From Candidatus Babelota bacterium (GTDB lineage Bacteria; Babelota; Babeliae; Babelales; Babelaceae), in contig DNBB01000007.1 in assembly GCA_003484685.1 (NCBI GenBank), forward strand, positions 28,726-50,661: 21,936 bases of DNA, in the 5' to 3' direction. A model generated the notes under the pieces. It saw nothing but the letters and a program-made list of their open reading frames with translations. It was not told the DNA's origin and searched no databases. Shown here one piece after another: positions 14,965 through 21,936 of the stretch. A program made the translations under genes and the position numbers. Each line of letters starts with the position of its first letter. The stretch's first letter is position 1.

Positions 14965-17186
14965 AAAGCATTCTTGAAAAGCTCAACCAAGAGCAAATCA
15001 AGGCAGTTAAGCCGCGCGCTGGCATCTTTTTGGTACGCGCAGGTGCCGGTTCAGGCAAAACCCGCGTTATCACCATGCGCATGGCCTATCTCTGCCTAGA
15101 ACATGGCGTAGACCCCCTCTCAATAACGGCGCTTACATTTACCAATAAAGCGGCAACTGAAATGAAAGAACGAATGGCACAGCTTTTGCCCAGCCGAGAA
15201 GCGCTCCCATTCCTGGGCACATTCCATTCATTCTGTCTGCGCTTTTTAAAACGCAACCGAAAGTACCTTCAATTTCCTGACTTTTCAATCCTGGACAGAA
15301 CTGACCAAGAAAAAATTATAAAAGGGTTATTAACACAGTCAGGCTTAAACAAGCAGATGACATACCAAAACGTTCTTCATGCAATTTCCCAAGCAAAAAA
15401 CCAAGCGGTAGAAGGTATAGTTAATCCATACGGGATAGAGCACCCACTCGTACGTGAACTTTTTGTTGCTTATGAACAAGAAAAAGAAAAAGCCCGCTGC
15501 ATAGATTTTGATGACCTACTTCTACAAACCATAAGACTCTTACGAACAAACTCAAGCTTACGTGAAAACACACAGCAACAAATGCAGCACATCCTTGTTG
15601 ATGAGTACCAAGACACCAATAAAATCCAGGATACACTCTTGCGACTTCTAAGCTGCGACAATAGTGGCAAATGCTCCTGCGAGTCTCTTTGTGTTGTGGG
15701 CGATGAAGATCAGTCAATTTACGCATGGCGCGGAGCAGTCGTCTCAAATATCTTAAACTTTCCCCACAATTTCCCCAATACTCAAGAGATTACCCTCGCC
15801 CAAAATTATCGATCTGTACAACCCATTTTAAACCTGGCCAACGAACTGATTAAAAATAATTATGGCCGCAAGGAAAAAAATCTTTGGTCTGAAAAAGTTG
15901 CTACGAATCGTGTAAAAATTCTCGCGGTCTCCTCCGACAGGCAAGAAAGCACTATTGCAACCAAAGCACTTGCCAAAGCCTTGGAGCGCGAGCTTGAATG
16001 TGCCGTACTGTACCGTTCGCATCACCAATCTCGCATTATCGAAGAATCGCTTCTTTATCATTCAATCCCCTACCAAATCATTGGGGGCATTCAGTTTTAT
16101 GAGCGTGAAGAAGTCAAAGACCTCTTGGCCTATTTACGGCTTACAATAAACCCATTTGACCGCATCGCAGCAAAACGCATCTTAAACGTTCCTTTGCGTG
16201 GACTGGGGCCCAAAGTCGAAGTGCTTTTATTGGCAACCTGGGATAGCGAGCCACTTCTTGATTTTTATCAAATCGCACAAACTTTAGGTCAAATACTTCC
16301 CCCCCTTAAAAAACAAAAACTAGAAGACCTGATATCGTGCCTACAACAACTATCACCTGGCCAGGAACCAACACGTGCACTAGAGCATATTATTAGCCAC
16401 ACTGATTACCTTGCATACCTTAAAACTCAACATGAAAAAGAAAAAGCTGAGGAAAAAATTGCCAACGTAAAAGAACTCGTAACAACGGCGTACGCCGCAG
16501 AGGAACGTGGCATAACGACCACCGCCTCATTTATTGATGAAATTGGGCTGCTGCAAGAATTTTCTAAAAAAAACGAGGCAAGCCGCCACAAGCATGTCAC
16601 ACTCATGACGTTGCATGCTGCAAAAGGCCTTGAGTTTGACTTCGTTGTACTACCCGGCCTTGAAGATGGTCTTCTTCCAGCCGCCCGCTCAGCGCAAGAT
16701 CCTGAATCACTCGAAGAAGAGCGCCGGCTTTTGTACGTAGGCATTACACGAGCACGCGAATACGTACTTATCACTCACGCCGAACAACGGGCACTATACG
16801 GATACATCACAAGTCAGACTCCGTCTCGCTTTCTAGCAGAGATTGAACAGCAGCAAAACATGCTAGAAAGAACCGCGTACTGGAGCTCACTCCAAATTAG
16901 TCAGTTTCTTTCTAACTGGCTTGAGAATAAGAAGACTAATACGCGCATCAACGAATTTGCTTCTTTAGTCAAAAAAACCTGTAGCGCGGACCCTTTTGCA
17001 AAATCTCAATTTATTCCCGCCATCAAAGGTGCACCATGGAAGCGGCTACAACCAGTCACCCACACCTCTTTTGGAACAGGCATTATACGTCATATTGAAA
17101 CACGTACTGACGGCAAAGTTATACTAACAATCGCATTCGCCCAAGGAGAGAAGAAAATCGACGCTAATTTTGTTACACCAACGTAG
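14961..17186 (+). CDS. UvrD/PcrA/Rep-family DNA helicase
   Basis: A 741-residue superfamily 1A 3'-5' helicase for repair and replication restart. All helicase motifs are visible: the Q-motif LNQEQIKAV, Walker A AGAGSGKT (27-34), Ia LTFTNKAATEM, DExx box VDEYQDT (213-219), III GDEDQSIYAWRG (247-258), IV AQNYRS, V TLHAAKGLEFDFV and VI RRLLYVGITRARE. The C-terminal Tudor-like module (HTSFGTGIIRHIE to the end) is typical of PcrA and UvrD, which argues against Rep. A short Cys-bearing insert (CDNSGKCSCESLC) precedes motif III. I start at 14961 (ATGA overlap with hflX, GGA 7 bases upstream) rather than 14949. I leave the symbol blank because uvrD and pcrA cannot be separated here. Confidence 0.94.
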   Translation: MKSILEKLNQEQIKAVKPRAGIFLVRAGAGSGKTRVITMRMAYLCLEHGVDPLSITALTFTNKAATEMKERMAQLLPSREALPFLGTFHSFCLRFLKRNRKYLQFPDFSILDRTDQEKIIKGLLTQSGLNKQMTYQNVLHAISQAKNQAVEGIVNPYGIEHPLVRELFVAYEQEKEKARCIDFDDLLLQTIRLLRTNSSLRENTQQQMQHILVDEYQDTNKIQDTLLRLLSCDNSGKCSCESLCVVGDEDQSIYAWRGAVVSNILNFPHNFPNTQEITLAQNYRSVQPILNLANELIKNNYGRKEKNLWSEKVATNRVKILAVSSDRQESTIATKALAKALERELECAVLYRSHHQSRIIEESLLYHSIPYQIIGGIQFYEREEVKDLLAYLRLTINPFDRIAAKRILNVPLRGLGPKVEVLLLATWDSEPLLDFYQIAQTLGQILPPLKKQKLEDLISCLQQLSPGQEPTRALEHIISHTDYLAYLKTQHEKEKAEEKIANVKELVTTAYAAEERGITTTASFIDEIGLLQEFSKKNEASRHKHVTLMTLHAAKGLEFDFVVLPGLEDGLLPAARSAQDPESLEEERRLLYVGITRAREYVLITHAEQRALYGYITSQTPSRFLAEIEQQQNMLERTAYWSSLQISQFLSNWLENKKTNTRINEFASLVKKTCSADPFAKSQFIPAIKGAPWKRLQPVTHTSFGTGIIRHIETRTDGKVILTIAFAQGEKKIDANFVTPT

Positions 17187-17213
17187 ATAAATCATCTAAA
17201 AAAAGGGTTACCC

Positions 17214-17918
17214 ATGAAATTTGCTACGCCATGTCTTCCAGAGTGCCTTGAATTGGTTCTTTTTGACAATGACGGCGTCCTTGTTGATAGTGAACTCATC
17301 TCTTTTGAGGTATACGCCGAAAAAATATCCGCTTATGGCATACCAAAAACAGCACTACAGCTCATGGAAGAAACATCGGGATTAACGCACGAAGCGATTA
17401 TCGAACAAAGTATTCCTGGAATCACCATACAAGAGCGCGATATATTGGGCATAAGCATACATGAGGAAATAAAAAAACAATTTGCTTTAGCCCCGCTTCG
17501 ACCAAACAATGGGGTCATTGAACTACTCACTCAGCTTCAGCGAAAAAACATACTCTTTTGCGTTGCAACTAACGGCAAAAAAGACCGTCTTGATAGCGCA
17601 TTTCGCGCAAGCGGATTGGATAAATTTTTCCCCGAAGAACGCCGGTTTACTGCCTATATGGTAGCAAAAGGAAAACCAGAACCTGATTTGTATCTATTTG
17701 CAGCGCAACAATGCGGTGTCTCTCCAAAAAACTGCCTTGTCATTGAAGATAGTATCACGGGCATAACAGCCGCGCAGCGAGCAAAGATGCCCGTAATCGC
17801 CTACCTTGGTGCAAGTCACGCCCAACAGGGATGGTATCGAGACTGGGTATTATCCGCACAGCCAACATGTCGTGCTGATTCTATGGAAAAAATACAGACC
17901 CTTTTTGATGCAATTTAA
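17214..17918 (+). CDS. HAD-superfamily phosphatase (subfamily IA)
   Basis: A 234-residue hydrolase of the beta-phosphoglucomutase/phosphoglycolate phosphatase-like branch. Motif I is LFDNDGVLVDSE with nucleophile D18 and acid/base D20. A helical cap follows (about 27-95), then motif II VATNG (T119), motif III Lys in GKPEPD (K154) and motif IV VIEDSITGI (E178, D179). The catalytic set is complete. The DGVLVDSE form and cap resemble sugar-phosphate phosphatases such as E. coli YieH, but the substrate cannot be read from the sequence. AAGGG is 6 bases before the ATG. The gene lies 27 bases after the helicase and ends 4 bases from the convergent LysE gene. Confidence 0.9.
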   Translation: MKFATPCLPECLELVLFDNDGVLVDSELISFEVYAEKISAYGIPKTALQLMEETSGLTHEAIIEQSIPGITIQERDILGISIHEEIKKQFALAPLRPNNGVIELLTQLQRKNILFCVATNGKKDRLDSAFRASGLDKFFPEERRFTAYMVAKGKPEPDLYLFAAQQCGVSPKNCLVIEDSITGITAAQRAKMPVIAYLGASHAQQGWYRDWVLSAQPTCRADSMEKIQTLFDAI

Positions 17919-17922
17919 AAGA

Positions 17923-18585
17923 CTAGACGGGCCAAGCGCAGTACCCGCCCTCAATCATCGCTTGAATCAAACAATTGATTGCGCGGAGTATGACAAACAG
18001 TCCTGCTCCCGCAATCAAGCATCCTGCAGCGAGATTAGCAATCACAATCAATGAATTAGAAACGCGCGCCCGCGCAAGATGCAGTACAAGAACCAAAAGA
18101 ATCCACCACGAAAAAGAACCCATGACCAAGGCACCAACGAGACCCAAACGCTCTAAAAAATTCATAGATGCATCTGCAACTACCGAAAAAATACCTAAAA
18201 AGGCAAACATGGTCATAGGATTTGCCAAAGTAAGAACGAAGGTCGAAATAGCTGGAGCCAATGGGTTTGCGTGGAGACCCATTGTTCCCGGAGCAGCAAA
18301 TTTCGGTGGATGCTGTATGAAAAACAGCCCAAGATAAATCAACAAAGATCCGCCTAATAACCCTACAACTACTTGGTAATTGAGTAAAACGTCAGTCAAA
18401 ACAGTCGCCCCAAAACCCGCAAGAAGCGCATAGAGCAAATCCGCGCTGATAGCACCCATAACGGCTACAACTCCATATAGCGCGCCATAGCTCAACGTAT
18501 AACGAATTATCGAAAGCCCTACCGGGCCAAGAGGGATAGCACTAGCAAACGCAAGTCCCCACACTTTTATTACCGAGCTAATCAT
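17923..18585 (-). CDS. LysE/RhtB-family exporter
   Basis: A 220-residue inner-membrane protein with about six hydrophobic segments. Members export amino acids or similar small solutes. The diagnostic N-terminal PLGPVGLSIIRYTLSYG corresponds to the family's P-GP loop, and the later LTLANPMTMFAFLGIF to the conserved NP segment after the third helix. The substrate is unknown. The ATG at 18585 has AGGA 7 bases upstream; the preceding TTG codon is a less likely start. It lies 53 bases after the small anchored protein on the same strand, so the two may form one unit. Confidence 0.85.
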   Translation of the reverse strand: MISSVIKVWGLAFASAIPLGPVGLSIIRYTLSYGALYGVVAVMGAISADLLYALLAGFGATVLTDVLLNYQVVVGLLGGSLLIYLGLFFIQHPPKFAAPGTMGLHANPLAPAISTFVLTLANPMTMFAFLGIFSVVADASMNFLERLGLVGALVMGSFSWWILLVLVLHLARARVSNSLIVIANLAAGCLIAGAGLFVILRAINCLIQAMIEGGYCAWPV

Positions 18586-18638
18586 CAAATAATCCTGTTT
18601 TCATGCATTCAAACGAGTTACCTTCAATATCCATAGAC

Positions 18639-19178
18639 CTAAGCGGCAACACAAGGAACATTCTGCTCCCACTGACGACCCATAGCAGCAACAAGCTGCT
18701 GCAATACACCCCGAAGCTCGACAAACGATTTATATTCATCGACCGATAAAAAACTTTCTGCAGCCGCCATATCACAACAATTTTGCAATTGTGCTATTGA
18801 TTGAGCAAAAGGATTATGCGCGATATCAGTATCATAACGCACAGCGAGAACTTGATCAAAAAAACCGCCAGGACCAGTCATACATAAATTTATCTGATAT
18901 AGCATATGAATAAAATCAAAACACCCCTGCTCAAAACAACGCAATTCATACACGTGAATGAGCTCATCCATAATCGTCTGAAAATAAATCCGCGGTTCTT
19001 CGCGCATTGGCCAACCTTCACAAAGCACATTAGACTCAAGTGCCGCACGAACTAATTGCTCACCAAAACCAATTGCACGTTCAAGGTGAACAACAGGATC
19101 AGGGCGCGAACGCGCTCCAAATAAAAAAAATCCTGAAATTACAACTACTCCAACTGCCCCCGCCAAACTCCATTTCAT
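18639..19178 (-). CDS. Uncharacterised membrane-anchored protein
   Basis: I do not recognise this 179-residue protein. It starts MKWSLAGAVGVVVISGFFLF, a single N-terminal hydrophobic helix (about 4-20) acting as anchor or uncleaved signal, followed by a mainly helical soluble part. The soluble part has seven cysteines (in VLCEGW, RCFEQGCF, NLCMTG, NCCDMA and VPCVAA) that could form disulfides if it is outside the cytoplasm. A TGPGGFFDQVL turn stands near the middle. The start is firm: GGAGGT lies 4 bases before the ATG at 19178, whereas the ATG at 19190 has no site. A LysE-family exporter follows on the same strand. Confidence 0.75.
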   Translation of the reverse strand: MKWSLAGAVGVVVISGFFLFGARSRPDPVVHLERAIGFGEQLVRAALESNVLCEGWPMREEPRIYFQTIMDELIHVYELRCFEQGCFDFIHMLYQINLCMTGPGGFFDQVLAVRYDTDIAHNPFAQSIAQLQNCCDMAAAESFLSVDEYKSFVELRGVLQQLVAAMGRQWEQNVPCVAA

Positions 19179-19269
19179 ATCAACCTCCATTAGCAGATAT
19201 GCATGACCCCTACCTTGTAGCCAGTGTCACACAAGCTGTCTTGGCTATGCAACGGTCAATAAAAAGAGA

Positions 19270-19298
19270 TTGCTAAAAAACAAAACTCCCCGTAGTAT
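19270..19298 (+). promoter_or_regulatory. Probable promoter of tRNA-Ser
   Basis: TTGCTA (19270-19275) and TAGTAT (19293-19298) are 17 bases apart, and the -10 ends 10 bases before the tRNA. An overlapping TATAAA (19296-19301) is the alternative -10. Confidence 0.5.
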
Positions 19299-19308
19299 AA
19301 AAAGACGT

Positions 19309-19400
19309 GGAGAGATGGCTGAGCGGTCGAAAGCGGCGGTCTTGAAAACCGTTATCCCGTTCGCGCGGGATCGTGGGTTCGAATCCCACTCTCTCCTCCA
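19309..19400 (+). tRNA. tRNA-Ser (anticodon UGA)
   Basis: A complete class II tRNA. The acceptor GGAGAGA (19309-19315) pairs with TCTCTCC (19390-19396). The anticodon stem GCGGT/ACCGT closes the loop CTTGAAA with anticodon TGA at 19343-19345. The long variable arm (ATCCCG paired with CGGGAT) is the serine identity element. The T arm is GTGGG/CCCAC around TTCGAAT, and CCA is genome-encoded (19398-19400). The discriminator base is T rather than the more common G, so the acceptor end deserves a glance. It decodes UCN codons, chiefly UCA. Confidence 0.97.
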
Positions 19401-19447
19401 GTTCTTTGTGACCCTCGTAATCTTCTTCTAATCAGTAAAAAATTAGC

Positions 19448-19474
19448 TGGGCACCAAATTGTTATCGGTGCCCA
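19448..19474 (-). terminator. Intrinsic terminator of the Cache gene, probably bidirectional
   Basis: An 8-bp stem TGGGCACC/GGTGCCCA around an 11-base loop, 7 bases past the Cache-gene stop. On the minus strand an AT-rich run with six T's follows (CTAATTTTTTAC). On the + strand AAAATTTTT follows, so it can also end the tRNA transcript. Confidence 0.75.
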
Positions 19475-19480
19475 AAATTT

Positions 19481-21445
19481 TTATAAATAAAAACCAACTG
19501 CTACGATAAAATTCCGGTCAACAGCATTGGCAACAACAGTCTCTTCCCCACTTGCAGCACCATCTTGTAATACGCTATCTGCAACCGATTCATTTGCAGC
19601 GTTTTTTGCATTCAATGAAGCATCAACAGAAGTAGATCCCTTTGTCAACGCCATACCCTCTTGGCGTAACCAGGCATCAGTCTTACTTTCTTGATCATCA
19701 ACCTGCGCCTTCTCTAATTTTACCGCCTGCTTTTCAGCGCGCTTTGTATTGCCAATAAGCAGCAACCCCTCGGGCACTGATGAAGCCGCAGCAACAGACT
19801 CATTAAGCCGTTTAGAAACTTGAGCACAGTACAACTTGTAAGGACTACCATTGCGCTTAAGATCAACCCAACCACCGCCTTGCTGCGCCAGTGCAATAAC
19901 GCGGTCGACAAACGGATAGCCATATTCATCAAGCTCACTCGAGACGTCATCCCAAACCTTGTTTTTGTCCATACCATAGACAAGACAGGTACCATCTTCT
20001 GCATATACCTGAATAAACAGGTCACCATGTACAAAATCACGCGCATTAGAAGAAAACTCTTTAAAAGCCTCAAATGTATCACGTGATTCAAGGTAGCGAG
20101 CCGCCTTTATCGCCAATAAACTTGCATAACTCTCTTTGGAAATTGGCCAGTAACCAGACCCTATGACAAATTTACCATCTGGGACTTCAACCAGCTCAAC
20201 ATATACTGAGTAAAACGCACGCTTGTTAACAAAATTTACCCAACCGCTACCACTTTTTTGCGCAAGTTCAATCATCTCCCGAACAACATATCGCCCCTCA
20301 GGATCACGAATATTCATCAGGTTTTGCCCAATAAAGATCGGATTTTCACCATCCGCTCGGCTTACACCGCCAAGATCATAGGCAAACATGTGCAATGGCC
20401 CATATGCAAATTGTCCCACGTAACTAGTAAAGTCACGAAATGCAATTTCTGGCCCGTTAGCTTTTAAGTACGCAACACCTCGCTTGACCATATCACGTAC
20501 AGTATTAGCCGTAATGTCTGGATAATACCCGCCTCCCACTACATACCGCTTACCGCTACGCGGATCAACAAGTTCTTTAACAAACGCTCGTTTATTTAAT
20601 CCATTTTCGTCATAGTCAACCCAACCCTGCGTATCACGCGCAACAAGATCAATCATAACACGATTACGCTCTCGCCCGCTTGAATCACGCCAATTCATCC
20701 GATTTTGCCCTACATATGCCAAGTTACGTCCATGAGCAAACGCAAAACCATCCATATCATATACCCAAAGATACATATCCCCATAAACAAAGGGGCCCTG
20801 AGGATTGTTGATTTGTTGAAAAAGCTCTGCAGCACCATATTTTTGCCCATACCAAACCGCCTGCTGCACAAGCTGTTGGATAATAAACTGAGGCGAATCA
20901 GGATAAAAGCTTACGCCGAGGATTAATTCCTGATCAGCTTTTTTAACCAATTTTACAAAGGAAAATCTAACACTGCCATTCCATTCATACGAAACCCAAC
21001 CGCCAGAACGTCCCTGCGAGACCATTTCATCGATAATATAATCTTGTGACTGCGCCTGTCCCAGATGTTGAGTATCGGAATATCTACTTATTTGCTTTAC
21101 ACCGGTAACCTTTTTTGCAGTATTCTCTCGTAGACCACCCAAAAAATTCCAGATCAAACGCGTATCGCGACCATCTAAATAACAAACAGCTGAACCTTGG
21201 TGTAGACCAAACACGGAGACAACATAATCTGCAGTATGCCAACGAACATCACTTTCAAAAATACGACATGCCGTACTCAGCGGATTTTTGCGCAGAACCT
21301 TTTCGCCTTCCGCTACTAATTGCTCACAAACCAACATTTTCTTGCGTAACACCACGACATCTTCGTCTGCTGCGCGGGCCAATTGAGTAATTATACCCAG
21401 GCAAAACAGTAATAGTGCCCATGGCCGTACTTTAAGAAACTCCAT
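19481..21445 (-). CDS. Secreted protein with four tandem Cache-like domains
   Basis: A 654-residue exported protein. The signal peptide is residues 1-25 (MEFLKVRPWALLLFCLGIIT, cleavage after ARA). Four repeats of the Cache_2 type follow, at about 35-183, 184-308, 309-434 and 435-654. Shared landmarks are the YGDMYLWVYDMDG strand-turn, GQNRMNWRDSSGR-like linkers, GWVDYDENG, and a final strand of the VVGGGYYP type. The fourth unit is interrupted by about 95 low-complexity residues (about 546-643) before its last strand, FIVAVGFYL. Cache domains bind small ligands outside the cell, normally in front of kinase or chemotaxis modules; here there is no membrane segment or output domain at the C-terminus. 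The start is fixed by GGAGGGG 2 bases before the ATG at 21445, and a terminator follows. The ligand is unknown. Confidence 0.85.
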   Translation of the reverse strand: MEFLKVRPWALLLFCLGIITQLARAADEDVVVLRKKMLVCEQLVAEGEKVLRKNPLSTACRIFESDVRWHTADYVVSVFGLHQGSAVCYLDGRDTRLIWNFLGGLRENTAKKVTGVKQISRYSDTQHLGQAQSQDYIIDEMVSQGRSGGWVSYEWNGSVRFSFVKLVKKADQELILGVSFYPDSPQFIIQQLVQQAVWYGQKYGAAELFQQINNPQGPFVYGDMYLWVYDMDGFAFAHGRNLAYVGQNRMNWRDSSGRERNRVMIDLVARDTQGWVDYDENGLNKRAFVKELVDPRSGKRYVVGGGYYPDITANTVRDMVKRGVAYLKANGPEIAFRDFTSYVGQFAYGPLHMFAYDLGGVSRADGENPIFIGQNLMNIRDPEGRYVVREMIELAQKSGSGWVNFVNKRAFYSVYVELVEVPDGKFVIGSGYWPISKESYASLLAIKAARYLESRDTFEAFKEFSSNARDFVHGDLFIQVYAEDGTCLVYGMDKNKVWDDVSSELDEYGYPFVDRVIALAQQGGGWVDLKRNGSPYKLYCAQVSKRLNESVAAASSVPEGLLLIGNTKRAEKQAVKLEKAQVDDQESKTDAWLRQEGMALTKGSTSVDASLNAKNAANESVADSVLQDGAASGEETVVANAVDRNFIVAVGFYL

Positions 21446-21447
21446 TT

Positions 21448-21454
21448 CCCCTCC
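21448..21454 (-). promoter_or_regulatory. Strong ribosome binding site of the Cache gene
   Basis: GGAGGGG on the minus strand, directly upstream of the ATG ending at 21445. It rules out the 26-codon longer frame, whose start has no site and would bury the signal peptide. Confidence 0.75.
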
Positions 21455-21493
21455 AAATTTTATCTGAATCTCGTTGTTGTAGCCCCCACTAAA

Positions 21494-21523
21494 ATCGTAA
21501 CAAAACACCGCCATTAAGCACAA
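21494..21523 (-). promoter_or_regulatory. Possible promoter of the Cache gene
   Basis: On the minus strand, TTGTGC (21518-21523) and TACGAT (21494-21499) are 18 bases apart, with TGT directly before the -10, giving an extended -10. The position, after the upstream terminator and about 50 bases before the start, fits. Confidence 0.4.
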
Positions 21524-21540
21524 TATTCACTCTAAAGAAA

Positions 21541-21573
21541 CCAGGGGCCGAACATGAAATGTTCGGCCCCTGG
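21541..21573 (-). terminator. Intrinsic terminator after the Bax-inhibitor-1 gene
   Basis: A perfect 15-bp inverted repeat (21541-21555 with 21559-21573), GC-rich in the middle, with a 3-base loop. On the minus strand TTTCTTT follows. It lies 21 bases after the stop of the upstream gene and insulates the Cache gene from it. Confidence 0.8.
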
Positions 21574-21594
21574 AAAAATAACAAAAAAACAATT

Positions 21595-21936
21595 TTACCT
21601 CTGCTTACCCATCACTCGGAGCAAACTAAGGAACAAATTAACAAAATCAAGATACAGCATCAGGGCTCCTATTAAGGCGAGACGATCTAAAGCCTCAGAA
21701 CCATTACTCTGTGCAGAAACAGCAAAGCTTTTCAACCGTTGCATATCAAAAGCAGTAAGACCTGCAAAGATGATAGCACCGAAAATACCGGTCATTAAGT
21801 CAAAGGCAGCGCTGTGTACAAATAAGTTGATAAGCATAGCAATGATAAGACCAAACAAGCTCATATATAAAAACGAACCAACCGGTGTCAAATCTGCTTT
21901 CGTAACAACACCATACAACGCCATCGCCCCAAACAT
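21595..21936 (-). CDS. Bax inhibitor-1/YccA family membrane protein (partial, N-terminus outside window)
   Basis: The last 114 codons or so of a polytopic membrane protein. FGAMALYGVVTKADLTPVGS, the hydrophobic GLIIAMLINLFV, GAIIFAGLTAFDMQRLK and the terminal GALMLYLDFVNLFLSLLRVM are hallmarks of bacterial BI-1 proteins (YbhL/YccA branch). These act as pH-sensitive cation leak channels or as FtsH modulators in the members studied. The Asp pair expected in the C-terminal pore region appears in TAFDMQ and LYLDF. The frame is open to the right edge, so the true start lies beyond 21936; the first residue seen is an internal Met. A strong terminator follows it. Confidence 0.92.
   Translation of the reverse strand: MFGAMALYGVVTKADLTPVGSFLYMSLFGLIIAMLINLFVHSAAFDLMTGIFGAIIFAGLTAFDMQRLKSFAVSAQSNGSEALDRLALIGALMLYLDFVNLFLSLLRVMGKQR

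Noticed and set aside
1..21936. CRISPR arrays, prophage, riboswitches, SRP RNA or rRNA
   Set aside because: I looked for spaced repeats, integrase or transposase motifs and conserved RNA cores and saw none; only tRNA-Ser is present.

Overview
The window is a gene-dense stretch of bacterial chromosome of moderate GC content. It carries 20 protein genes, one of them cut by the right edge, and one tRNA gene. No phage, transposase, plasmid or CRISPR signal is visible. A bacterium with a cell wall and probably an outer membrane is indicated: murC is present, YidC has the large extra-cytoplasmic domain of Gram-negative YidC, and there is a lipobox protein. My best guess is a reduced-genome, host-associated lineage such as Candidatus Dependentiae (TM6/Babeliae). 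That rests on the secreted WD40 protein, the tight packing and general sequence character; it is inference, and no marker here proves it.

Layout from left to right. rplM (minus) has a strong promoter built on a duplicated 17-bp element. It diverges from a secreted WD40 protein and an NhaC-type antiporter (plus). Next is a minus-strand cluster, yidC-recR-pepP, with overlapping or nearly abutting genes. It diverges from a plus-strand run: a MerR-like regulator, murC and a small Tyr/Arg-rich envelope protein. The middle holds a translation/secretion operon on the minus strand, ffh-rpsP-khpA-trmD-rplS-lipoprotein. Its trmD is fused to a second methyltransferase domain, and rimM is absent from its usual place. 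From the same small promoter region, hflX, a UvrD/PcrA helicase and a HAD phosphatase run on the plus strand. On the right are a LysE-family exporter and an uncharacterised membrane-anchored protein (minus), tRNA-Ser(UGA) (plus), a large secreted protein made of four Cache-like repeats (minus) and the 3' part of a Bax-inhibitor-1 family gene (minus).

The + strand is A/C-rich whichever strand is coding. The minus strand is therefore probably the leading strand, and the core translation and secretion genes are on it. Three convergent gene pairs are separated by only 3-5 bases, leaving no room for terminators, whereas clear hairpins follow the Cache gene and the Bax-inhibitor gene.

The points most worth a second look are the TrmD fusion with the missing rimM, the Asn in place of the conserved groove Arg of YidC, the four-Cache exoprotein, the hairpin in the start of recR, and the duplicated -10 element in front of rplM.
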